This document shows positions 30,331-39,558 of a stretch of 64,000 nt of DNA, piece after piece. Under the pieces are notes generated by a model. That model had not been told where the DNA came from. It searched no databases and was given only the letters and a program-made list of their open reading frames with translations. Numbering within the stretch: the first letter of the stretch is position 1; every line of letters starts with the position of its first letter. This DNA is from Salinarimonas sp. (GTDB taxonomy: Bacteria > Pseudomonadota > Alphaproteobacteria > Rhizobiales > Beijerinckiaceae): positions 1,381,001 through 1,445,000 of the forward strand of contig NZ_CP157794.1 of the NCBI RefSeq assembly GCF_040111675.1, given 5' to 3'. Position numbers and translations under genes: made by a program.

Positions 30331-31140
30331 ATGAGCAGGACGATCATCACGGCGGCGCTCGCCGCATCGGCTGCGGGCATCGCAGGCGGTATCCCGGCCG
30401 GCGCGCAGGACGACGCGGCGCGCACCGGCGGGTCCTTCCTCGAGGAGTTCGATGGCGACCGGCTCGATCGAACGCTCTGGTTCGTCTCCGACGGATGGGT
30501 CAACGGGGACTGGCACGGCTGCAGCTGGAACGGACGGAACGTCGAGATGCGCGGGGGCGAGCTCGCGCTGATCCTCGACGACACGGAGACGGACGACCGC
30601 CCGTATTCCTGCGGCGAGATCCAGACCACCGACGTCTACCACCACGGCGCCTACGAGGTCCGCATGAGCGGCGCGGCGGCGCCGGGGATCATCTCCGCCT
30701 TCTTCACCTATACGGGCCCGCACTTCGGCGATCCGCACGACGAGATCGATATCGAGTTCCCCGGCGCGCGGCCGAGGACGGTCGAGCTCAACAACTGGGT
30801 CGACGGCGAGGACGCCGACGACGACGGCGTGAAGCAGGATCTCGGCTTCGACGCGAGCGCGGATCTGCACGACTACGCCTTCGTCTGGGCGCCGGATTCG
30901 CTGCGCTGGTACGTCGACGGCGAGCTGGTGCGCGAGATCACCGACCCGGCCCGCATCCCGCAGACGCCGAGCAAGATCTTCGCGAGCATCTTCAACGGCA
31001 CGGAGCCGATGCAGGACTGGCTCGGCCGCTTCGATTACCCGGGAGAGCCGCTCGTCGCTCGGATCGCGCGCATCGCGTACACCGCGCCGGGCGAGCCGTG
31101 CCAGTTCGAGGGGTCGATCGCCTGCGAGGCGCCGCGATGA
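30331..31140 (+). CDS. exoK: Family 16 glycoside hydrolase, ExoK-like endoglycanase
   Basis: The 269-residue secreted enzyme starts at the ATG at 30331 (MSRTIITAALAASAAG) with GGGAG upstream. A signal peptide ends near AGAQ (residue 26). The GH16 active site HDEIDIEF places the nucleophile at E138, D140, and the acid/base at E142. The surrounding SAFFTYTGPHFG and FVWAPDSLRWYVDG are typical of lichenase/ExoK enzymes. It probably cleaves nascent beta-glucan-like exopolysaccharide outside the cell. The upstream extension to 30202 lacks signal character. Its stop overlaps the ATG of exoM (ATGA). Confidence 0.9.
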   Translation: MSRTIITAALAASAAGIAGGIPAGAQDDAARTGGSFLEEFDGDRLDRTLWFVSDGWVNGDWHGCSWNGRNVEMRGGELALILDDTETDDRPYSCGEIQTTDVYHHGAYEVRMSGAAAPGIISAFFTYTGPHFGDPHDEIDIEFPGARPRTVELNNWVDGEDADDDGVKQDLGFDASADLHDYAFVWAPDSLRWYVDGELVREITDPARIPQTPSKIFASIFNGTEPMQDWLGRFDYPGEPLVARIARIAYTAPGEPCQFEGSIACEAPR

Positions 31141-32147
31141 CGCCGGCGGTCTGCCTGTGCATCTGCACGTACCGGCGCCCGCAGGGCCTCGACGGCCTCC
31201 TGCGGGCGCTCGCGTTCCTGCGCCTCGGCGACCTTCCCGACGCGGCCCTGCGCGTGGTCGTCGTCGACAACGCGCCGGACGGGTCCGCCGAACCGATCGT
31301 GGCGCGGCGCGCCCCCGACGCGCGGTTCGCCCTCTCCTACGTCCACGAGCGGCGCAAGGGCCTCGCCAGCGCACGCAACGCGGCGCTGGAGGCGGGCCTT
31401 GCCAGCGGAGCCGCTTGGATCGCCTTCATCGACGACGACGAAGCTCCGGAGCCGGGCTGGCTCGCGGCCCATCTCGCGACGCTCGAGGCCACCGGCGCAG
31501 CCGCGAGCGTGGGTCCGGTCTACCCCGTCTTCGCGAGCCCGCCGCCCCTGTGGGCGCGGCGCGGCGGCTTCTTCGCCGCCGTCGACCGCGACGCCGCCGT
31601 CGACGGAGCGGGCGTGCTGCGCGCCCGCGAAGCCTATAGCGGGAACGTGGTCCTCTCGCGCTCGGCGCTGGCGGCCTCCGGTCTGCGGTTCGATCCGGAC
31701 TTCGACGAGATCGGCGGCGAGGACACGGCCTTCTTCCGCGCGCTGGCCGAGATGGGGCACGTGATCGCGGTCTCGCCCGAGGCGGTCGTGCACGAGTGGA
31801 CTCCCGCCGACCGTGTGCGCCCCGGCTGGCTGGTGCGGCGCTGGTTCCGCACCGGCGGCGTCGAGGCCCGGCTCCTCGGCGCCGAGCTCGGCGCGAGGCG
31901 GGCGCATGCGCGCCTGCGTAACGCCGGGCGCGGTCTCGTGCGCATCGGCGGCGGCGGGGCGCGCCTCGTGCTGACGACGCTGTGGGCCGGGTGGCGCGAC
32001 CCCGCCCGCATCGTCGCGCGGCTGTTCACGGTCGCCCGCGGCGGCGGGCTCCTCGCCGCCGCCTTCGGCCTGGGATACCGCGAGTACGCCCGGCCTCAGG
32101 TCGAGGCGCGCGGCGCGCCCCGCGGGCCCGAAGAGCGGCGCCCATGA
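31137..32147 (+). CDS. exoM: Family 2 glycosyltransferase, ExoM-like
   Basis: The 336-residue GT2 enzyme matches ExoM of succinoglycan synthesis: VCLCICTYRRPQGLDGLLRAL, VVVDNAPDGSAEPIV, GLASARNAALEAG, and a catalytic DDDEAPEPGWLAAHL where ExoM has DDDEE. The later GGEDTAFFRALAEMGH is also ExoM-like. The tail has Arg-rich and hydrophobic segments (VARGGGLLAAAFGLGYREYA) that may bind the membrane. It should add a glucose residue to the octasaccharide-type unit. It overlaps exoK and exoL by ATGA junctions, implying translational coupling. Confidence 0.85.
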   Translation: MTPAVCLCICTYRRPQGLDGLLRALAFLRLGDLPDAALRVVVVDNAPDGSAEPIVARRAPDARFALSYVHERRKGLASARNAALEAGLASGAAWIAFIDDDEAPEPGWLAAHLATLEATGAAASVGPVYPVFASPPPLWARRGGFFAAVDRDAAVDGAGVLRAREAYSGNVVLSRSALAASGLRFDPDFDEIGGEDTAFFRALAEMGHVIAVSPEAVVHEWTPADRVRPGWLVRRWFRTGGVEARLLGAELGARRAHARLRNAGRGLVRIGGGGARLVLTTLWAGWRDPARIVARLFTVARGGGLLAAAFGLGYREYARPQVEARGAPRGPEERRP

Positions 32148-33337
32148 GCGGAGCACACTCGCGCGGGGCGCCGCGCGCCATCGCGGTCTTCGCCCACGAT
32201 GCGCACGAAAGCACGGTGCGCAAGCGCGTGTCGGCGTTCCAGGCCTGCGGGTGGAGCGTGGACGGCTTCACCTTCACACGCGTGCGTCCGCCGCAGGCGG
32301 GGCCCGCACCGGCGCCGTTCTGGCGCGACGTGCCGCTCGGCGCGACCCGGGACCGCAACTACGCGGCCCGCCTGCCGCGGCTCGCGGCCGCGCTCCCGCG
32401 TATCCTGAGGCACCGGCGGGCGTTGCGGAAGGCGCACGCGCTCTACGCGCGCAACATCGACATGCTCGTCCTCGCCGCCGCGGCGAAGGCCCTCACGGGC
32501 GCGCGCGGGCGCCTCGTCTACGAGGTGCTCGACGTGCAGCGGCCGTTCCTGGCGCGGGGACCCTCGGGCGCACTGCTTCGCTTCGCAGAACGCCGGCTGC
32601 TCGCGCGCAGCGGCCTCCTCGTCGTCAGCGCACCGGATTTCATCGAGCGCTACTTCGTGCCGGTCCAGCGCTACCGCGGACCCTGGTTTCTGCTCGAGAA
32701 CAAGATCGACGCGGGCCGGCTCGCACGCGCGCCCTCGCGTTCGCCGCCCGGTGCGGTCTCCCCGTCCCTCGAGGGACCGCTCGTGCTCGGCTGGTTCGGC
32801 GTGCTGCGATGCGCCCGCAGCCTCGCTCTTCTCGACCGCATCGCCGAGCGGCTCGGCGAGCGGGTGCGCGTCGTCCTGCGCGGGCGGGTCTCGCCGGAGG
32901 ACATCCCCCCCGAGAAGCTCGAGGCGGTGCTCGCGCGGCGGCCGAACATCGTTCACGGCGGCCCCTACGCGAACCCCGACGATCTCGCAGCGCTGTACGG
33001 CGGCGTCCACCTCGCCTGGGCGGTGGACTACACCGACGCGGGGACGAATTCCGATTGGCTCCTGCCCAACCGCCTCTACGAGGGCGGCTATTACGGCGCG
33101 CCGGCGATCGCCCGCGCGCGGACCGCCGCCGGGCGCAAGGTCGAGGCGCTCGGCCTCGGCGTCGCCCTGCCCGAGCCGCTGGAGGAGGAGGCCTGCGCCT
33201 ATCTCGTCGGCTGCGACCTGCGGGATCTCGCCCGGCGGCGGGCGGAGATCCTGGCGCTGCCCGCGTCCCTCTTCGTCGACGAGACCGATACCGCCGCGCT
33301 GCTCGAGCGGATCGCGCCGGGGGCGCGGCAGGCATGA
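32144..33337 (+). CDS. exoL: Glycosyltransferase, ExoL-like
   Basis: A 397-residue GT-B-type protein similar in length and order to ExoL: AIAVFAHDAHESTVRKRV at the start, YARNIDMLVLA, RLVYEVLDVQRPF, and GPWFLLENKID in the middle. LGWFGVLRCARSLALLDRI and YTDAGTNSDWLLPNRLYEGG form the donor-binding half. ExoL adds an early glucose in succinoglycan assembly. The gene lies between exoM and a second ExoO-like gene, each junction an ATGA overlap. Confidence 0.8.
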   Translation: MSGAHSRGAPRAIAVFAHDAHESTVRKRVSAFQACGWSVDGFTFTRVRPPQAGPAPAPFWRDVPLGATRDRNYAARLPRLAAALPRILRHRRALRKAHALYARNIDMLVLAAAAKALTGARGRLVYEVLDVQRPFLARGPSGALLRFAERRLLARSGLLVVSAPDFIERYFVPVQRYRGPWFLLENKIDAGRLARAPSRSPPGAVSPSLEGPLVLGWFGVLRCARSLALLDRIAERLGERVRVVLRGRVSPEDIPPEKLEAVLARRPNIVHGGPYANPDDLAALYGGVHLAWAVDYTDAGTNSDWLLPNRLYEGGYYGAPAIARARTAAGRKVEALGLGVALPEPLEEEACAYLVGCDLRDLARRRAEILALPASLFVDETDTAALLERIAPGARQA

Positions 33338-34311
33338 CGGCGGCGAGCGTCGTGATCGCCGTAAAGGACGGGCGCGAGACGATCGGGCGCGCGGTGCGTT
33401 CGGCTCTCGACCAGACCCTGCCCGACATCGAGGTGATCGTCGTCGACGACGCCTCGCGAGACGCGACCGCGGCGGCGGCGCGCGAGGCCGCCGCCGGCGA
33501 TCAGCGCCTGCGCATCGTCGCCCTCGCGGAGAACCGCGGCCCGTCGGCCGCGCGCAATCGCGGCATCGAGGCGGCGCGGGGCCGGTGGATCGCCGTGCTC
33601 GACGCCGACGACAGCTTCGCGCCGACCCGCCTCGAGCGGCTCGTCACGCGCGCACAGGCCGCAAGCGCGGACATGGCCTGCGACGATCTGGCCGTCTTCG
33701 ACCGGGACAGCGGGCGCGAGCTGTTCGCGATGTTCGCGCGCGCGCCGTTGCCGGAGCGGATCGACGCCGCGGCTTTCGTCGCCGGCAATCTTCCCGATCC
33801 GCGCGAACCACGCCGCGGCTACGGCTTCCTCAAGCCGATCCTGCGCCGGAGCTTCCTGCGCGAGCAGGGCCTCGCCTACGATGAAGAGATGCGCTTCGCC
33901 GAGGATTACGGCCTCTATCTCGGCTGCCTTCTGCGCGGCGCCGTCTGGGTCACCGACCCGGCGCCGCTCTATTCGTACGCGGTGCACGGCAACTCGCTCA
34001 CGGCTTCGCACACGGCGGGCGACCTCGCGCTTCTGTGCCGGGTCGACGAGCGTGCGTTGGAGGGCGAGCCCGCCCGGGAAAATCCGCGGCTGCGCAATGC
34101 CCTGGTGCACCACCTCCTCGCCGCGCGCAAGCGCGAGCGCTGGGCGGCCTTCATCGCGCAGTTCAAGGCGCGCGACTATGGCTCCCTGCCGCGCACCGCG
34201 GCGCACAGCCCCGCCGTCTTCGCGCACATCGCCGTGCAGTGCCTGCGCCAGGCCGTCGTGCGCGGGGTGCGCCTGGTGCGCTCGCCGATCAATAGGAGCC
34301 GCGGCGGCTGA
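33334..34311 (+). CDS. Family 2 glycosyltransferase, ExoO-like
   Basis: The 325-residue GT2 enzyme begins ASVVIAVKDGRETIGRAVRS, with VVDDASRDATAAAA, NRGPSAARNRGIEAARGRW and VLDADDSFAPTRLE. YGFLKPILRRSFLREQ and RFAEDYGLYLGCLL match the ExoO type. It ends with an Arg-rich tail. It is the fourth gene in the overlapping chain exoK-exoM-exoL, and its last 23 bp overlap the end of convergent exoY. The strong similarity to the gene at 29221 suggests an old duplication giving two related sugar additions. Confidence 0.85.
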   Translation: MTAASVVIAVKDGRETIGRAVRSALDQTLPDIEVIVVDDASRDATAAAAREAAAGDQRLRIVALAENRGPSAARNRGIEAARGRWIAVLDADDSFAPTRLERLVTRAQAASADMACDDLAVFDRDSGRELFAMFARAPLPERIDAAAFVAGNLPDPREPRRGYGFLKPILRRSFLREQGLAYDEEMRFAEDYGLYLGCLLRGAVWVTDPAPLYSYAVHGNSLTASHTAGDLALLCRVDERALEGEPARENPRLRNALVHHLLAARKRERWAAFIAQFKARDYGSLPRTAAHSPAVFAHIAVQCLRQAVVRGVRLVRSPINRSRGG

Positions 34312-34978
34312 GGACGGCGGGGACGGTCTTGACGATGATGACGATGTCGCGCTCGACCGACCAGTTCGAGACGTAGTCCGTGTCGAGCGAGACCCGCTCG
34401 TCGTAGCCCGTGTCCGAGCGGCCGCTGATCTGCCAGGGGCCGGTGAGCCCGGGCCGGACGCGGAAGTAGTGCTCGATCGCGCCGCCGTACTTCAGGATCT
34501 CGTCGTGCACGATGGGCCGCGGGCCGACGATGCTCATCTCGCCGCGCAGCACGTTGACGAGCTGCGGCAGCTCGTCGACGCTGGTCTGGCGCATGACGCC
34601 GCCCAGGCGCGTGACCCGCGGGTCCTGCTTCAGCTTGCGCGTGCGGCGCCATTCCGCGGCGGCCAGTGGATCGCGGCGCAGATGGTTCTGGAGCGCCGCC
34701 TCGGCGTCTGGCACCATGGTGCGGAACTTGAGGCAATGGAACTCCCGTCCGTCCAACCCGATCCGCCGGTGCCGGTAGAGCGCCGGGCCGCCGTCGGAGC
34801 CGCGTACGATCGCTGCGACGGCCAGGAAGAGCGGCAGCAGGAAGAGCAGCGCGGCGGCGGCGATCGCGACGTCGAGCGCGCGCTTGGCAAGACCGCCGAC
34901 CGGCCGCCGGAGCGTCCTCGCGTTCGACGCGTGGCGACCGAGTTCCTCATGCACGTCCTGCATCCGTCGCGTCTCCAT
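34289..34978 (-). CDS. exoY: Undecaprenyl-phosphate sugar phosphotransferase, ExoY-like
   Basis: The 229-residue initiating transferase attaches the first sugar phosphate (galactose in succinoglycan) to undecaprenyl phosphate. It has a hydrophobic hairpin at about residues 33-58 (KRALDVAIAAAALLFLLPLF). The family signatures follow: GREFHCLKFRTM, MRQTSVDELPQLVNVLRGEMS, VGPRP and GLTGPWQISGR. A second ATG at 34963 has GGAG at a better spacing and would give 224 residues. It faces away from the exoX-like gene, separated by about 450 bp, and its 3' end overlaps the convergent glycosyltransferase. Confidence 0.93.
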   Translation of the reverse strand: METRRMQDVHEELGRHASNARTLRRPVGGLAKRALDVAIAAAALLFLLPLFLAVAAIVRGSDGGPALYRHRRIGLDGREFHCLKFRTMVPDAEAALQNHLRRDPLAAAEWRRTRKLKQDPRVTRLGGVMRQTSVDELPQLVNVLRGEMSIVGPRPIVHDEILKYGGAIEHYFRVRPGLTGPWQISGRSDTGYDERVSLDTDYVSNWSVERDIVIIVKTVPAVLSRRGSY

Positions 34979-35432
34979 GAGGGCACGGGAGGGGGAGGCC
35001 CGGTCGCGATCGGCGAGCGGGTGCGGACCTCAACGGCGGGGCGCCCCGGGTCCGACGCCCCACCCAACCACGAATGCGGGAGCTGGTTCCGGCCCTTTTT
35101 GCGCCGCAATGAGACAGGTTGCGTCGCCGGTCTCCAGTGCGAACCGAAACGGGCGCGGCGCGTTCGGGCTCTCCGGCCGACGTCGCATGCACCCCGCAGC
35201 GGAGCCTCTCGGCAACAGTCGCGCGCATTCCGCAGTGGAGCGGCTGCTGCGCAGGCGACTCCTTACTGTCGAGCTTGGTCGTAAGACTGCAGCATAATGC
35301 GGCTCGATGGGGCTTCGGTGACGGCTCGGCCGCGACTTGCTTTCGCTTACCGGACGTTTACATGAGCACCCCTTTGCGCCATGCTCCATTCGGGGTGACG
35401 CGCGATCCGACGGTCGCGAGGGGGCGATTTCC
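34979..35432. other. Divergent promoter region between exoY and exoX-like gene
   Basis: About 450 bp of non-coding DNA, somewhat less GC-rich than the surroundings. Control sites for exoY (MucR/RosR-type in relatives) would be expected here, but I cannot identify any with confidence. Confidence 0.5.
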
Positions 35433-35732
35433 ATGTTCGCGACGATCTTGGTCATCGGGTGCTGTTTCGGCATGGCGGCGGGCGTATTCCTCGGCCTGCC
35501 GGCGTTCGCCCTGGGCAGCGCCCTGGCCGTCGGGGCGCTGCTCGTCCTCGAGATCGCCGTGGGCAGCGGCTTCGGGGAAACGGCTCTGCGTCTCCTCGCG
35601 CTCGCCGTCTCCCTCCAGATCGCCTACGCCATCGGCCTCGTCGCGCGGGCGAACGTCCCGGCGCTGCGCAAGCGAAACGGTGCCCGCCGCGGCGGATCCG
35701 CAGAGCGCGAGGCGGGTCGGCGCGACCGCTAG
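35433..35732 (+). CDS. Small membrane protein, possibly ExoX/SyrA-like
   Basis: The 99-residue protein has two or three hydrophobic stretches (FATILVIGCCFGMAAGVFLG, ALAVGALLVLEIAVG, LRLLALAVSLQIAYAIGL) and a basic tail ending AEREAGRRDR. GGGGGCGA precedes the ATG at 35433. Size, topology and position beside exoY recall ExoX/SyrA, small membrane proteins that modulate exopolysaccharide output in rhizobia, but I see no diagnostic motif. It could be an unrelated membrane protein. Confidence 0.6.
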   Translation: MFATILVIGCCFGMAAGVFLGLPAFALGSALAVGALLVLEIAVGSGFGETALRLLALAVSLQIAYAIGLVARANVPALRKRNGARRGGSAEREAGRRDR

Positions 35733-35972
35733 AGCGCGGTCCGGCCCGATGGGAGCGGGTCGGGCGCTCCAGACTTCTTCTCGACGCACCGTGTCGTCCA
35801 TCGCGACCGGATTCCACGTGTGGATCATGCTCCAGCCGCCTCGGTCGGCCGAAGTGGAACCCCTGCGGAGAAGCCGCGTTCGACCCGGCGCCGACGCCCC
35901 CCGACGTGTCCGGCCGCGCGCCGTGCGCGCAGCTTCGCCCCGTGTCGACGAGGATTCGCCGAAGGATCGCCC

Positions 35973-37064
35973 ATGTTCGAAGCCGAAGCCGGCCAGACCG
36001 GCTGCGCGCCGTCGCCACGTTCCGAGACGTTCGTCAGCATCGCCGTCCCGACGCTGAACGAGCAGACGCACATCCGCGCCTGCCTCGCCTCGCTCCTCGT
36101 CCAGCTCGATCCGAAGGCGAGCGAGATCCTCGTGCTGGACGGCGGCAGCCGCGACGCCACCCGCGCCATCGTGGCGCAGATCGCCAGGGATCATCCCACC
36201 GTGCGCCTCGTCGACAACCCGGCGCGGATCCAGGCGGCCGCGATCAATCTCGCCGCCCGGACGGCCTCGCCGCAGGCCGACGTGCTGATACGCGCGGACG
36301 CCCATGCCGACTATCCGCCCAACTTCGTCGCCGAGGTCGTCGCGGCCCTGCAGGCGCGAAACGCCGCGTCCGCCGTCGTGCCGATGCGCACGGTCGGCGA
36401 AAAGGCGTTCCAGCGCGCGGTCGCGGCGGTCCAGGGCAGCTTCCTCGGCAACGGCGGGTCCGCACACCGACGCGGGGGGCCGTCGCGCTGGGTCGACCAC
36501 GGCCACCATGCCGCCTTCGACCGGTCGGTCTTCCTGCGGCTGGGCGGCTACGACGAGAGCTTCACGCACAACGAAGACGCCGAGTACGACCATCGCCTGC
36601 GCAGCGCGGGCTTCCGGATCTGGATGTGCCGCGCCGCGGCCATCTCCTATTTTCCGCGCGAGCGGCCGACCGCGCTGGCGCGGCAATACTACAATCACGG
36701 CAGGGGGCGGGGGCGCACGGTCATGCGCCATCGCATCCGGCCCGCGCTCCGGCAGCTGGCGCCGCCCGCGGCGCTCCTCGGCTCGACCGGTGGGCTCGCG
36801 CTGGCCCCGCTCGAGCCGCTCTTCCTCGCGATCCCAGCCGCCTATCTGGCGCTCTGCCACGCCTTCGCGATCGCTCTCGCGGCGCGCCGGCGCGATCCGG
36901 CCCTCCTCGCCGCGGGCATCGCCGCGACGATCATGCATTTCGCCTGGTCGGCGGGCTTCCTGCGCAGCGTCGCGGGCGGCTTCTCGATCGCTCGCCCGCC
37001 GGCGTCGGCGCACCTCGACGCGCGCCCGGGCGACGGTCCCGGCGTCCGCCCCGACCGCCTCTGA
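35973..37064 (+). CDS. exoA: Family 2 glycosyltransferase, ExoA-like
   Basis: The 363-residue protein follows ExoA closely. An N-terminal GT-A domain reads FVSIAVPTLNEQTHIRACLASLL, LDGGSRDATRAIV and RADAHADYPPNFV. The substrate motif GNGGSAHRRGG and the downstream THNEDAEYDHRLRSAGFRIW are ExoA-type. About three transmembrane segments lie after residue 250. ExoA adds the second sugar (glucose, beta-1,3) in succinoglycan. The ATG at 35973 has AAGGA 8 nt upstream. ExoP follows after 15 nt, so the genes form one operon. Confidence 0.9.
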   Translation: MFEAEAGQTGCAPSPRSETFVSIAVPTLNEQTHIRACLASLLVQLDPKASEILVLDGGSRDATRAIVAQIARDHPTVRLVDNPARIQAAAINLAARTASPQADVLIRADAHADYPPNFVAEVVAALQARNAASAVVPMRTVGEKAFQRAVAAVQGSFLGNGGSAHRRGGPSRWVDHGHHAAFDRSVFLRLGGYDESFTHNEDAEYDHRLRSAGFRIWMCRAAAISYFPRERPTALARQYYNHGRGRGRTVMRHRIRPALRQLAPPAALLGSTGGLALAPLEPLFLAIPAAYLALCHAFAIALAARRRDPALLAAGIAATIMHFAWSAGFLRSVAGGFSIARPPASAHLDARPGDGPGVRPDRL

Positions 37065-37079
37065 GCCGGAAAGATCACG

Positions 37080-39464
37080 ATGGCTCGTCACGACGCAGAT
37101 GCCCACCGCCGCGATGCGTACCGCCGGACGCCCGAGCCGCCGCCCGAGACCGCGCGCCTGGAGACCCAGCTCGATTTGCCGACGCTCGTCGCATTCCTCT
37201 GGCGGCGGGCCTGGATCATCGCCGCCGGCGTCGCGGTCGCTGTGGTGATCGGCGCGCTCTACGCCTTCACGGCTCAGCCGAAATACGCAGCCGTCGCCGG
37301 GCTCGTCATCGACGAGACGAAAGGCGAGCTCGCGCGCGTGTCCCCCGGCGGCGCTCCCGCTGCGGAGGATCTCGTCGCCATCGCCACGCAGATCCAGATC
37401 CTGCGCTCGCAGGACGTCGCGCTCAGCGTCGTCGACAGGCTCGACCTCACCGAGAACCCGCTCTTCATCCCCGACCGTCCCAACGTCGTCACCGCCGCCA
37501 TCGGCGCCGCGCGTAGCGGCGCGCGCGACGCGCTGGATGCGCTGTTCGCTGCGCCGAGCCCGCCGGTCGATCGCACCAGCGCCGAGGCCGATGCAGAAGC
37601 GGCCCCGGCGGTCACCCCGCGCGAGCGCGCGGCCGTCGCCGTCCGGTCCAGTCTCGACGTCTACCGCCTCGGCGCCTCCCGGGCAATCGATGTGCGCTAT
37701 ACCGGCAATCATCCGGAAATCGCGGCGGCGATCGCCAACGCCGTCACGGAAGCCTACATCCAGGACCGCATCGACGCGCGCTTCGACGCGGCCGACAACG
37801 CTGGCGCCTGGCTGCGCCGTCGCATTGCCGAGTTGCAGGATCAGTTCGCCGATACCGCGCGCCGGGTTCAGGCGTTCCGCGCCGAGAACGACATCATCGA
37901 TACCGGCGGTGGGCGAGGGCTGATCAACCAGCAGGCTCTGGCCCAGGTCAACGAGAGCCTCGTGCGGGCCGCTTCGGACGCCGCCGAGGCGCGCGCGCGC
38001 TACGCCCGGGTCCAGCGCGCCCTTGCGCAGGACGACCTCTCGCTCGAGCGCGTCGACGCCGGCGAGAGCGATCTCGTGACGCGGCTGCGGTCCCGCTACA
38101 TCGAGCTGTCCGCCGAGGAGGACGTCCTCTCGGAGCGTCTCGCGCCCGACAACCCGGCGCTCACGTCCATACGCCGCGAGCTCGCCCGCACCGAGGACGC
38201 GATCCGCGGCGAGCTGCGGCGCGTCGCCGAGCGCCTGCGGACCGAGCAGGACATCGCCGCCGCCGGTGAGGCGGATCTGCGCGACGAGCTGAGGCGCCTC
38301 GTCGAGCGCTCGAACGTCACCGAGGAAGCGCGCGTGCGTCTCCTGCAGCTCGAGAGCGAGGCCGAGGTCCTCCAGACCGCCTACGAGAGCTACCTGAAGC
38401 GCTACACGGACGTGATCCAGCAGCAGAGCGCGCCCTTCCTGGAAGCACGCACGATCTCGCCGGCCCTCGTCCCGAGCGGCCCGACGGGACCCAGGAAGGC
38501 GCTGGTCCTCATCCTCTCGGCCATTCTCGGCGGCGGGCTCGGCCTCGCGGCGGCGGTGCTCCTGGAGGGGTTCGACCGGACGATCCGCCTGCCGCGGCAG
38601 CTCGAGGCCATCGGCGTGCGCTCGCTGGGCATCGTTCCCCTGGCGAAGCCGGTCGGTGTCTTTCGCGGGCGCCGCCTGTTCGGCCGTGCGCCGCGGGGCG
38701 CGAACGCGATGGCGGCGCGCGCCGAGCTGTCCTTGGTGGCGAGCGCGCCCGGATCGCCTTTCGCCAACGGCCTGCGGCGCGTCAAGACCCAGGTCGCCCA
38801 CGCGCTGCCCGAAGGAGAGGCCGGCGGCGCCGTCATCGGGGTCACCGGGCTCTGCCCCGGCGAGGGCGCCTCCACGATCGCGGCCAACCTCGCGCGCCTC
38901 TACGCGGTCGCAGGACGCACGGCGCTTCTCGTCGACGCGAACCTCCACGACGGCACGCTCACCGAAGCTGGCGTCGGCGTCGAGCCGGAGCCGCTCGCGG
39001 GAGCCAAGCGGCTGCAGGTCGTCGGCGGCGAGGCGCTCTTCGAGCAGCTGCGCGATCCCGCCGACAACGACCCGACGGCGCTCCCCAGCGCCGCCGATCT
39101 CCTCGCCTCGACGCGCATGCGCCAGTTCATGAAGGAGGCGCGCCAGCGATACGAGATCACGATCCTCGACCTGCCGGCCCTCGAGAGCGTGCCGGACACC
39201 GGCGCGGTGGCGCCCTACCTCGACGGAATCGTGCTCGTCGCCGAATGGGGCCGGGCCTCGCGGCCGGGGCTCGAGGACGCGGTTGCGGATCTGCGCCGGC
39301 ACGGCGCCCAGATCGTCGGCGCGATCCTCAACAAGGCGCGACTGCGGGCCATGCGCTCGATGGGGCACCGCCCGACCGACCTCGGCTACCGCCCGCGTCG
39401 GCGGACCGCGGCGTCCGGCCGCGCCGCGGGCATGGAGACGCCCGCGCGCGAGACCGCCGCGTGA
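37080..39464 (+). CDS. exoP: Polysaccharide co-polymerase ExoP/Wzc with degenerate kinase domain
   Basis: The 794-residue protein has the PCP-2a layout: Wzz domain with a transmembrane helix near residues 42-65, a long periplasmic coiled region to about residue 460, a second helix near 475-495 with Pro-rich GPTGPRKALV before it, and a cytoplasmic BY-kinase-like domain. That domain is abnormal. The P-loop reads GLCPGEGASTIAAN, so the essential lysine is Ala597; the Walker A-prime region is VDANLHDG with Asn for the usual second Asp. Walker B (ILDLPALESV) is kept. The tail has one Tyr, not a cluster. It should still control chain length and export with ExoQ and ExoF, perhaps without kinase activity. 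Confidence 0.92.
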   Translation: MARHDADAHRRDAYRRTPEPPPETARLETQLDLPTLVAFLWRRAWIIAAGVAVAVVIGALYAFTAQPKYAAVAGLVIDETKGELARVSPGGAPAAEDLVAIATQIQILRSQDVALSVVDRLDLTENPLFIPDRPNVVTAAIGAARSGARDALDALFAAPSPPVDRTSAEADAEAAPAVTPRERAAVAVRSSLDVYRLGASRAIDVRYTGNHPEIAAAIANAVTEAYIQDRIDARFDAADNAGAWLRRRIAELQDQFADTARRVQAFRAENDIIDTGGGRGLINQQALAQVNESLVRAASDAAEARARYARVQRALAQDDLSLERVDAGESDLVTRLRSRYIELSAEEDVLSERLAPDNPALTSIRRELARTEDAIRGELRRVAERLRTEQDIAAAGEADLRDELRRLVERSNVTEEARVRLLQLESEAEVLQTAYESYLKRYTDVIQQQSAPFLEARTISPALVPSGPTGPRKALVLILSAILGGGLGLAAAVLLEGFDRTIRLPRQLEAIGVRSLGIVPLAKPVGVFRGRRLFGRAPRGANAMAARAELSLVASAPGSPFANGLRRVKTQVAHALPEGEAGGAVIGVTGLCPGEGASTIAANLARLYAVAGRTALLVDANLHDGTLTEAGVGVEPEPLAGAKRLQVVGGEALFEQLRDPADNDPTALPSAADLLASTRMRQFMKEARQRYEITILDLPALESVPDTGAVAPYLDGIVLVAEWGRASRPGLEDAVADLRRHGAQIVGAILNKARLRAMRSMGHRPTDLGYRPRRRTAASGRAAGMETPARETAA

Positions 39465-39558
39465 GGCGCGCGCGCCTTACCATCGGGCTCGCCGCGCGGA
39501 AAATTCCACGGGGGCCGGGCCGTTCCGTATCGCGATCCTTCGCCGAGGAGGCCGCCCC

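Noticed and set aside
35358..39368. 1336-codon minus-strand open frame opposite exoA and exoP
   Set aside because: GC-driven shadow of exoA/exoP, with no domains and a composition rich in Arg, Asp and Glu.
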